Shown here: positions 1 through 9,712 of the stretch, in pieces
Position numbering within the stretch: the first letter of the stretch is position 1
Layout of the letters: each line of letters opens with the position of its first letter
Source: Bostrychus sinensis
Taxonomy: Eukaryota; Chordata; Actinopteri; Gobiiformes; Eleotridae
DNA length: 64,000 nucleotides
Reading direction: 5' to 3'
Assembly: GCA_020698575.1 (NCBI GenBank)
Contig: CM036239.1
Location: 11,846,763 to 11,910,762 of the forward strand
Translations under genes and position numbers: made by a program
The notes under the pieces: generated by a model
The model's input: the letters and a program-made list of their open reading frames with translations, nothing else
Databases searched by the model: none
What the model was told of the DNA's origin: nothing

Positions 1-28
1 ACAGTATTTGTTGTGGGTTATTTTTCAG

Positions 29-3000
29 GACTGGGACTTTGGAGCTAGGAGACAAGCTGTTGGCCATTGATAACATTCGAGTGGAGAACTGCTCCATGGA
101 GGAGGCTGTTCAGATCCTACAGCAGTGTGAGGAGCTGGTCAAATTAAAGATCCGCAAAGATGAGGACAATTCGGGTAAAAGTCTCGACAATAAAAACACT
201 TGTGATCCTATTTCCCTTCTTATATGTGATGAACTTGCCAGCCTATTATTTCCAACCAAAGTCTAAAACGACAAAAGTGTCCCATGTGGAGTTTGGTAAA
301 TTAGCTTGATAATGTTTTTCAGATGAACAAGAGGTGTCAGGCAGTATCATCTACACTGTGGAGCTGCAGAGATATGGAGGCCCACTGGGTATTACCATCT
401 CGGGCACAGAGGAGCCATTTGACCCCATCATAATCTCCTCACTGACCAAGGGGGGGCTGGCTGAGAGGTGCACAAGAAAAATACACTAAAATAAATATTC
501 TACATGACATTTTGTTTCTGTTGCTATACATCAGGGGTAGGCAACCCCTGGCCCATGGGTCAAACTTGGCCATTGGTTAGATAAAGTTGGTCCTTATCAA
601 CTTAATAGTTGATATTTATTTTTATTAATTGCTATTACTTGATAGCATTTAAATCCACGGAGCTATCAGTGAATGAGGCCGCTGTAAGACTGTATTTGCA
701 AGCATACAGCTCTCTGTCATGGTTTCATGGTTTTAGTTGCCTCCAGCCAATAAATATAATAAATAATAATAATAATAATGATAGTAATAGCAAGCATTCT
801 ATCATGTGACCTCCTTCTGTCATGGTTACCTTTGCCTCTATCCAATGTATCTAATGTGTATCTGATTTGCCGCGTAAAAATGAAGAAATATAGGGTTGGT
901 GCGTTTGGGGTGGGCATTTTTATTTTTTTATTTTTAAGGTATTTATTTATTGATCTATATATTTTGTATACTAATTAAACATGATAATATAAGTTCATTT
1001 AAAGTTGCCAAGGAACCATGACAGAGAACTGTATGTCCATTCTTGTTGCCCGCCACCTGGTGGTTCAAAAATGATTTGGCCTGACTGCAATCAAACTTGC
1101 CTACCCCTGCTACCATAATAATTTTTATTCATGCAACATATTTAAACTATAATGCCCTCTGCTGGTGATGGAAGATATTTTTTGCATTCCACACATACAA
1201 TTTAAATATAGTACTAATAGATACTGTATGTAAACACACAACAGCTGCAACTAGTTGTACACTTAATGTCTTTGTATATTTCACTATTGATTGCAGGACT
1301 GGGGCGATCCATGTTGGAGATCGTATTCTCGCTATTAACAGCAGCAGCCTCAAAGGGAAACCTCTCAGTGAAGCCATTAGTCTGCTCCAGCAGGCCGGAG
1401 AGACTGTGACACTGAAGATCAAGAAACAAGGAGATTGTATGTTAACTTTCATCAGTCACACAACCATTTTATTTCCTTGGAAATTGTCATTTAACTGGCA
1501 CCATTCAGTTTTCTAAATCTATTTGATTATTCATTTTTACAGATGTGTTCAGAATAATAGCAGTGTGTGTATCAAAGTGAGAAAATCTCAAAATCCTTAT
1601 TCTAACTTTTATTTCTACACATGTAAATGCATTCAGAACACTGCTCATTCTATTCCAAATCCAAACATGAACAAAAAAATGATCAAATTTGTTATTCCTT
1701 TACAGAAAATAAAGAGAAAAGGAATATTAGGCTGTAAAAAAAATAGCAGTCTCTACTTTTCATAACAAGCTCAAACATTTACTGTATAAATTAAAAGATG
1801 CTTTAAGATTTTGCTTTCTTGTGGATCTCTGAACTAATATTTAGTTGTATGACCGTGGTTTTTGAGAACTGCTCTTCATCTGTGACGGTTCTTGTATGGC
1901 GGTCTTTTCTTGGTTTAGCCCCAGAAACAGCATTTTTAATGTGACCCCAAGTTTTCTATATATATAAATATATATATATATATATGTCTTTACAGTGTCC
2001 TGTGGATTTTTTGAGAGAAATGCGATATAACCAGCCTGCACAACAGGTGCTGCCTTTGTTCTTACATAAGGGAAAGCTGTTTAACACCTGATTTCTCACA
2101 GCTGAGTTTATTTTGAACATGCTCCTAATTATTCAAATATAAAAAATTAGCAGCATGCATTTCACAGATGTTGCGTCTGTTGGTTTTCTATTACTCAACC
2201 ACACCTACTAATAAGTTATTTGCCATGTAGAAATATAGTTTTTTTTTAACCCAAAACAGTGATTGTTTTGCTTTGTGCTGTTGGACTGCTGTTATAATAC
2301 AACTATATATATATATGCTTATTGACATTTATGCTGTAAATCCAGCCACAATGGGTCACAAGCCAGTGTATTCTTGTGCCATCCCCAAGCTAGGAAAAAT
2401 GGAGAGGATCAGTAAGAACATCCAGCATAAAATCTGTGCCAAATCAAAATACAAATTGGATGATTTGCTGTGGCAATCCCGAAGAGAAAAGCAGAAAGGA
2501 AAGAAGAAGAGATTTTGTGACAGTTGTTTTTTGTGTCTCTCTATGCCTATTTTATCAGTGTCGAGTCCAAAGACCTGTGTAATTGGCCCAGGCCTAGGGA
2601 TGGGACTCGAGAACCATGATGGTGAGGATGAGCCTGTGATCACAGTAGCACCTCTATCAAGTCAAAGAGCGTTCTGTAATCTGCCATCTGTGGATAGTGC
2701 AGTGGAATCATGGGACGGATCCAACTTGGACAGCAGCTTCACCAGCCCAGGTAAAAGCCTTACTCTCCACATTTTCTAATTTAATCTTTGAAAGGTACAT
2801 TTCCCTCTAGAATGTATGAATTTTCTAATGTCTTTGTATTTTTACTTTTAGCTCCAACTTTTCAGTCAGCTCCTTTTGGTTTCCACGAGTGGCGGAATGC
2901 AAAGGCGACTAACAGCCAGTCATCGTCCTCCACTCGCCAGAGAGTCAACCCACTATCAGATCTGGGGCTTAGTGATGACGACTGGGACCACGCACCACTT

Positions 3001-6000
3001 GGAGGGTGAGGCACAATAACAAATTCAAGTTTTCTTTTGAAATATTACTTTTGATTTTCAGGCTAAACTGTGTGACAATAATCCATAACCTTTCTTTCTA
3101 CAACATTAGTACAACATTTTTATTCCTTTTGGCTAGTTCCCCTTAAACTGCTCACATTATTTTGTTCAGTATCATTATCTTTGACGCCACAGGAGAAGTT
3201 ATCTAAAAGTAATAGTATGTCTCTGTCTGCAGAGCATGTAACCGGCCCAGTGGTCTAATCACTGACAGCAGGTATCCGACTGACTGTTAAACCCTCACTT
3301 ACTCCTTTCCTGTGCCACCCTTTTAACATCGAGCAGAAAACTTCACATGATAACCTCTGACCCCTACCTTTCAACACCCCTGGTGGCTGTTCCCTCAACA
3401 CCAGCACGATGTGTCCACTCCCATTGGATTTGACTTTCACTTTGAGTGTTTTTACTGTTCAGATTTAATGACTTCAGATTTTTTTGTGTAGGTTCTCTGT
3501 CGGTCATGACGGGACAGAACCAGACCAGGAGGAAAACTTCTGGTCACAGGCCCTGGAGGACCTAGAAACCTGTGGACAGAGTGGCATTTTGCGAGAACTA
3601 GAGGTGAGCAATAGTAGCACAGAATTACCTATTCTATTTCATTTCAGTGAGCCTGTACTCATGTGACTGCAACCCTCAGGTTCCGGTGCTTTATGCCAAA
3701 TTTACCACACCTGTGGGTGCGCATTACACAGCATATGAGTGCTTTGTGCACTCACCCTCTTTTTATCCTCCTGGTCGTTGAGAGCTTATGCTGTTGCCGT
3801 TGGTATTTTGTGATTTTTTTTTGTGGATAAGTGCTGGTTTTGGGCTGCCATATTTGGTATGTACCCCTTTGGCGTTCTGACAGACTTCCGCTGAATTTTG
3901 GTGGGTGTTTAGCTCCTGTTTATCAGTTCCAAAATCTTTACCGAGCCTCTATTATCCTTTGGGTGCATTGTTGTGCAAATGCTTCTCTGCTGCGTTTTCA
4001 ACAATTTGATATAAAGATTTGCTCTCCTTTTTTGTTTGATAGATTCGGCTCTGCTACCTTCATGTTACTATTGTTAGGATCAGTGACCAATATTCTGTTG
4101 TGTCATTTGCTTGTTACTGCAGGAGGATATTTTTTAGGAGTTGAAGATCTATTCTACATGTTACCATATATTAGTTGTCCACCTGCAACCTAGATGGCTT
4201 TGGGTGTGACCACATGACTTGTAATAAAACACCCACAGCTCTGACTGTGGCTCTGCTTTGATGGATAGCTATGGAGAAGGGTGGGCACTGCGCAGTTTTG
4301 CTGAAAGGTGACAGTCCTTCAGAGTCCTCCAGTTTCTCTTTAGGGGTTTTGCTCCTCAAAGCAGCTACAAGCGGCTGGGCTTCCTGCTCCGTTGTCACCT
4401 CCAAGGGCTTCCGCACTGAAACTGTTCTCTGGCCACCAACGATGGGCTCTTTGTCTGTGTATAAGGACTTTGCCGTTCATCTCCAAGAGTCCTGGGCTTG
4501 ATCGAGTTAGGCTGTGTTCCCCCACTCAGCGCTGCATAGTGGAGTTGAGCATGGTTTAGATGGTGTTTCACAGGTTGGACTGAAATTTACACTTTTGGCT
4601 GGGCCATCCTCCTCAGACAGAGTTGTTTGCCACCCTAAAAAGAAGTTCAGAGCCACTGATGGGTTAGCGGTAAAGGCGCGTCAGTCCACTGGCAAACACT
4701 TATGCCCTTCTGCTTGTGGATTTAGAGGGCCTAATGTCAAAGAGTGTAACCAACCTGCTCCCTGAAATTACAAGGCTCATGGGTCCAGGGGACTAGTGCT
4801 CAGGCCAAGGCCCAACTTAGGTTCAACTTACTATGGCTAGACATCATATTTGACTGATGCAGAAAGATCTGCTGTCATGGAGGCCTGGTTAGGTGCTTGG
4901 CCCTGCAGCTGAGGCAGCACTAGATTGGTCCAAAAGGTGAGACTGCGCACACTCTATGCGTCAGCAGAAACCTTCGAAGAGCTGTTTCTCTTTTTCATCC
5001 TTGGTGATGTATGTGAGTCTCCAGAGGCCTCAGACAATAGGACAGAGCTCCTCTCAGGTCAGCTGTCTTGATGGTGTAAGTCAACTGTCACCCCCTTTTT
5101 CCAGCACCCACACCAGTTCTTGGTGCCGATGACTCTGGAGTGTGGCTACCGCCTGAGGTCCGCATTCCAAGGAATGGGCTATGAGTACAACAAGCTTCCG
5201 TTTGGGCTGTTCCTGTTGCCACGGACCATAACAAAGTGCATTGATGGGGCACTTGCCCCAGTACAACAGAAAGGCATCCAAGAGCTCAGCTATCTGGAAA
5301 GTTGGTTAGTGTGTGCTCCACCACAAAGCCTGGCCCACAAATACACCACAGTTGTTCTTGCTCATCTGGTTTCATTTGGTCTGCACTTAAATGCAGAGAA
5401 GAGTCACCTAATACCAGGCAGGTCAGCGGAGTACTTGGAGCTTTTCCTGAACTCAGACACATTGAAGGCATGTTTGACACACAAAGGGATATCTGCCATC
5501 AAAGAGAGCATAATGAGTTTTTTTTGCTCAGCACATTGTGAGAGCTCTGCAGTGCCAGAAATTCCTGGGTCTCTTGACTGCAGTGGCTCAAGCTGTGCCT
5601 CTGGGCCTGCTGAACAAACAAATTGTTCCCTGTAGGCCTTGTTGCATGGCCCACCAGGGCCGTTGGAAGCAGACGCTGTGAGCCTTTCTGGCCTCAAGTG
5701 ATGCTGTATGCATTCCCTCCACTTCATCTCCTCCCAACCTTCCTCAAGGTGAGGTTGCTGCAGGCTCGATCGGGTCCCCTTTGTGGCCTCAAACTGGCCA
5801 CAGAGACCCCGGATGGCTGAGATTTACAAGATGCTGGATGGACATCCATGGCATCTCCGGTTCAGGCCAGACTTTCTGTCCCAAGAGCTGGGTGGGATAT
5901 GGCATTCTTGGCCCCAGTATTTAAACTTTCATGTATGGCCCTTGAACGGCAGCACTGGCATGCTCTCAGGGTGGCTCACACCTTACAAGCTTCACAGGCT

Positions 6001-9000
6001 CCCTCCACTCTGCTGCTGTATTGTAGTAGATGGAGGGTGCCAAGAAAAAGGAAGAGACCCCTTGTCCTGAGACATGACAGGGCTTCTGTCCTTCTTTTAG
6101 GATCTGTTTGACCTTGGGTGATAAGAGTCCACTATCAAGGGATATTTTGCTGCCATTTCTACCACTCATAGCATGGGTGATGGTTTCACTCCAGGAGCAC
6201 ATCACCTCCCAGCGCACTTTTAGAGGGGTGTGAGGAGTCAGTGTCCCACAAAAAGGCTTTTGCTTCTGGTCCTCAGGGCTCTCTGCCTGTCTGTTATAAT
6301 CTCCACAGTGATGGAGTACTATGGGGCTGTTATTGTAGCAGAAAGCTTTGTGCGTGTGTAAATAGATTTGTCTGTAATAAGATGTGTGCATATCAGGTTG
6401 TGTGTGTGCGTATTACGATTTGTGTGTGTGTGTGTGCGTGCGTGCGTGTGTGTGTAAAATGATCTATCTGTAAATACAAAGAAGCTAAAGGTATGGTGGC
6501 CCTAAAGGGTAAGTCACACCAACAAATTTGCAAACATGCACACAAATATGAAATCATACACACAAATTTGGAAATATGCACACACATTCGGAAACATGCA
6601 CACAAATACGAGAACATGCACACCTTCGTGCTTGACTGTGATTGGACAGAAGAGAGCTGTTTCCAGTGTTTTTCTGATTCACTTGTGTGCTGTTTGTACA
6701 AACATCTTCCTTTTATGAAGCAGCTGAGCAGATTTCAAAGAATTTTGGATGTACATTTCATTAACTTACTGAAAGCGGCGCAACAGTTACCATAAACAAC
6801 TATATACAGTAATAGCGCACTCGAAATTTAGGTGCGGCTCATTCGATCAGTCATTAACGAGATGTGTCATGTAGGTAATCCCATGGCTGTAGGTATCCAA
6901 TTTAATAAAATATACACTCAAAAGTCAGCTGCTTCATAAAATAGTGATGTTTGTATAAACAGCACACAGGCTTATTAGCAAATAGACCGAAAACAAAACC
7001 GCTCTTTTCTGTCCAATCACAGTCAAGCACGAAAGTCCTACCCTTTCCATAATCTCATTTACCGTAGTGTTTTTTTTTTTGTTTTTTTTTTGCTGTAGTG
7101 TTTAAGAGTTTGTGTGCGTGTTTTCACATTTGCCTGCGCACACCTGTAACCATCTAGGTCACTCATTCAGGTGTTTGGCTGGGGTGGACCCAGTCTGTAG
7201 AAAGAGGCTGAGTGTGTGCAAGCACATTATCCATATACTGTGTAGCGCGCACCCACAGGTCTGATTAATTTGGCATAATGCTCCTGACACTGAGGGTTGC
7301 TTTCATATGATTACAGGTTCAATTTCATTCATACAATTGTGTTTACATACATAAACAATTGTTTTAGTATCTTGAAAAAGTATCTAAAAAAGTATGATAT
7401 AAAAATAATGATATGATCTAGAAATACACTATTACTATCCTTTATTAACCACGCTTGGATGTTAAAAATAGGAAAAAACAAACTCATGACTTTGTGGTTT
7501 AGTCCATCCATAGTTTTTAAACAACAATATGTTCACACTATGTTCACACAAAAGTTTCATCACAATTTGAGAAGGTCTAGTATTATTAGACAAAAATGTT
7601 AACTAACCTCAAACATTTCATACATTCTGTAATTGTTTATTTTGCCATAATTTGTAGAAAACAATTTGATAAATCAGTTTGAAAAAAAGAAATGGCTCCT
7701 TCTCTTCCAGGAGTCTGGGAAGGAGACGGACCTCCTCAGTCTGGTATCCTCTTTTCTCCCCACTTACTAATCGCTTCCTCTCTTCAATGTACATGAAGTT
7801 TAACTTTGTAAAACACAGGACATGTTAGTTGTTTTTTAATGTGACTCTAACCGCACCCCAGCAGCAAGCAAAAGACCATGGTGACATCATTGTGACATTT
7901 GAGTGACATTGCCGAGCTTCAAAACAGTCACGTTGCAGAGTCATAGTGCACCAGGCATGGCAGTTTGAGCAAGGCATGCTGGAAAAGCTTGTGCAAGGCC
8001 TGATGGGTAGTTTGTCTTGCCAGTCATGAAGCTGATCTGTCAGTCATGCATGCATCCAATGAGTCCTAAGCATTTTTTGAGTGACATGAGAGGGCTTGAA
8101 TAAATTAGTGATTATTTATGTCATCACACATGAAAACAGTGAAATGCTGTATATGCTGCAGAGAGATGACCAAATTAAATGTAGCACAATATTTATGATA
8201 TTTTCAATAAAATAACTATGTAACAGTTATAATATATACATTAATTATATTATTAATGAAATAGTAGATACAGTGAGCCATTATTAAAATCAGTATTTCT
8301 GATTTGCTCTGTGCATGGCACAGTTGAATTGACGTTACAAGTAAATAGATGTTATGAGTAGTTGAGTAGTAATCAATAAAATTACCATTAGGTACAATAC
8401 ATGTTTTGTAAAATAATTCTTCCATTTGTCACATATTTTATCAAATTATTATAAAAATAAGTAAGAAATAACTCGGACCTCACAGCAGACCAAAACTGTC
8501 ATTGAATCAGAAAGTCTAATGCAAATATAATGACATTAAAAATTAGTTGGTAAATCTGCATTTTTTGTGATCATACAGTGCTCAGCTGGGAACAGAGTTC
8601 ACGCAGTTATTCAGCTTTGTTTTGATACTGAGTTGACTTTGTGTGCATTGCTGTTTTAGGCAACTATCATGTCAGGCTCAAGCCTCAGTCTGAACCATGA
8701 CCCTACCCCTCTGCGCAGCACACTTGGACGTCAGGCTAGTTTTCAGGAACGCAACAACTCCCGTCCACAGGTAACCACCCCTGAAATCTGATTCGATCAA
8801 TCATCAATTGTATGTTTGATTAATATGCAAATATGTTTCCATATTTTTTTCCCTGTGATTTTTCTCAGGTGAGTGCACGCTCCAACACTTTGCCATCAGA
8901 TCCTCAGCGCAGAGCTTTTGCGATGAAGAAGATGAGACAAGAGGTGAATGAAATCCTCAACCAGAATCCAGTGGAACTCCATAAGGTATGACACACTCTG

Positions 9001-9665
9001 GCCACTGTTTTGCTCAATTTGTTCTTATATTCTAATGTATGTGAGATATATGAGGCACAAGTGTATATAAGGCATTATTAGAGAATAAATAACCTAAAAA
9101 GGACCTATTGAGAAATTCATTCAGGAACCAAGCAATAGTGCAATTTACTATGTGTGTACAGCTGACTCTGGAGAAGGTCTCAGACCTGGACGATTTTGGA
9201 TTCAGTGTTTCGGACGGTTTGTTGGATCGTGGAGTCTATGTCAACAACATCCGACCAGGAGGACCAGCAGAGCAGGGCGGGCTCAAAGCCTTCGACCGCA
9301 TACTACAGGTAAAACACTTCTGCAAATAGTGGCCACATATTAAAGCTTTTTTTGTATTAACCTTCAATTGTTGTTTTTTTTTTTTTTAGATTAACCATGT
9401 TCGGACAAGAGACTTTGACTGCTGCCTTGTAGTCCCGTTGATCGCGGAGTCTCCAAACCGTCTTGAGCTTGTCATCAGTAGAAACCCCACTTCTTCTGTG
9501 GTGATGAATCATACTGACAGCACCACCTTGTCTCAGCCAGTGAACAGCAACGTAGAACCCACAGAGCTGTCTATCAGTGGAGAAGATGGTCCAATCAAAT
9601 GGAACCAACCAGGGGATGGTCTGGGAGCGGGGCTTGTGGGGCAAGTTAATAATAATTCCTTATAG
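29..9665 (+). CDS. grip1: GRIP-family glutamate receptor-interacting protein, 3' part (GRIP1-like)
   Basis: Multi-PDZ scaffold that binds AMPA-receptor GluA2/3 C-termini and Eph/ephrin partners at synapses (family knowledge). Coding exons read here: 29-174, 323-467, 1297-1436, 2559-2750, 2852-3005, 3492-3603, 8660-8770, 8869-8985, 9162-9308, 9390-9665. All have AG/GT borders and phases that join, giving about 512 residues; the 5' exons lie outside the window. The first exon gives the end of PDZ5 (LELGDKLLAIDNIRVENC). Exons 2-3 form PDZ6 with the ligand-binding loop GGPLGITISG. Exons 4-8 form the linker, including VPSVDSAVESWDGS and FWSQALEDLETCGQSG. Exons 9-10 form PDZ7 (DFGFSVSDG, then NHVRTRDFDCCLVVPLIAES). 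The linker matches my memory of mammalian GRIP1 better than GRIP2, hence the symbol; the paralogue assignment is inference. The tail after PDZ7 runs to a TAG at 9663-9665 and does not resemble the mammalian C-terminus, so a further 3' exon remains possible. Confidence 0.85.
532..1109. mobile_element. Non-autonomous hAT-like DNA transposon (MITE)
   Basis: A 578-bp element in a grip1 intron. The left end CAGGGGTAGGCAA (532-544) is the exact reverse complement of the right end TTGCCTACCCCTG (1097-1109). The interior is AT-rich with an AAT microsatellite (about 750-779) and no transposase. CAGGGG-type termini are typical of hAT elements. The flanking 8-mers (524-531 and 1110-1117) match poorly, so a target-site duplication is not clear. 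Confidence 0.7.
1544..2330. mobile_element. Degenerate Tc1/mariner-type element
   Basis: The segment begins with TGTTCAGAATAATAGCAGTG and repeats the AATAGCAGT motif near 1742, both familiar from a teleost Tc1-like family. The text from about 1840 to 2270 also reads like that family (recognised from memory). No intact transposase frame exists; a TA microsatellite (about 1959-1986) sits inside. It lies in the grip1 intron between exons 1297-1436 and 2559-2750. Confidence 0.5.
2345..2515 (+). repeat. 3' tail of a teleost retroelement
   Basis: The stretch around 2350-2510 contains landmarks of a very common fish retroelement tail: 'gggtcacaagccagt', 'catccagcataaaatctgtg', 'tttgctgtggcaatcccgaa', and an end rich in gaagaagaag. 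It creates a spurious open frame that runs into the real grip1 exon at 2559. The LINE clade was not determined; related sequence in inverse orientation occurs at about 63090-63190. Confidence 0.55.
6380..6623. repeat. GT microsatellite followed by a ~25-bp minisatellite
   Basis: GT/GC-GT tracts at about 6398-6455. Then 6515-6622 holds about four to five imperfect copies of a unit built on 'aaacatgcacacaaatatg'. Both lie inside the 3' part of the DIRS element. Confidence 0.75.
6624..7034. repeat. Inverted repeat, two ~100-bp arms with ~200-bp spacer
   Basis: Left arm about 6624-6725 and right arm about 6925-7034 are reverse complements with mismatches. Shared blocks include tgactgtgattggacagaag / ctgtccaatcacagtca, gtgtgctgtttgtacaaac / gtttgtataaacagcacac, and tttatgaagcagctga / tcagctgcttcataaa. 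It looks like a fold-back insertion within the DIRS copy. No coding capacity. Confidence 0.8.
7711..7743 (+). other. grip1: Candidate 33-nt cassette exon of grip1
   Basis: A strong polypyrimidine-AG acceptor (ctccttctcttccag, ending 7710) is followed by 33 nt and a GT donor at 7744. It reads ESGKETDLLSL without a stop. The neighbouring exons (ending 3603 and starting 8660) meet at phase 0, so inclusion would keep the frame and insert 11 residues between LRELE and ATIMSGS. I recall that mammalian GRIP1 has an alternative insert at this point. No transcript evidence is available. Confidence 0.4.
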
Positions 9666-9681
9666 CATAAAAAAATAATAT

Positions 9682-9712
<31 letters not shown>

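Larger units (their letters stand above)
3660..7309 (+). mobile_element. Degenerate DIRS-type retrotransposon with inverted terminal repeats
   Basis: About 3.65 kb inside grip1 intron 3604-8659. Left end 3660-3752 and right end about 7215-7309 are inverted copies: both carry gcaaccctcag, ttatgccaaatt, acctgtgggtgcgc and tacacag at matching offsets. Broken frames between them fit the DIRS family: a reverse-transcriptase segment about 5120-5520 (FQGMGYEYNKLPFGLFLLPR, then LNAEKSHLIPG), and downstream 5850-6110 a segment like the start of the DIRS tyrosine recombinase (ASQAPSTLLLYCSRW). Frameshifts and stops make it a fossil. Family assignment rests on inverted rather than direct terminal repeats plus RT and recombinase fragments. 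Confidence 0.75.

Noticed and set aside
2273..2558. N-terminal extension of grip1 exon 2559-2750 in the same frame
   Set aside because: The sequence is a repeat tail, and an AG acceptor at 2557-2558 with correct phase restores the expected protein (SSPK...).
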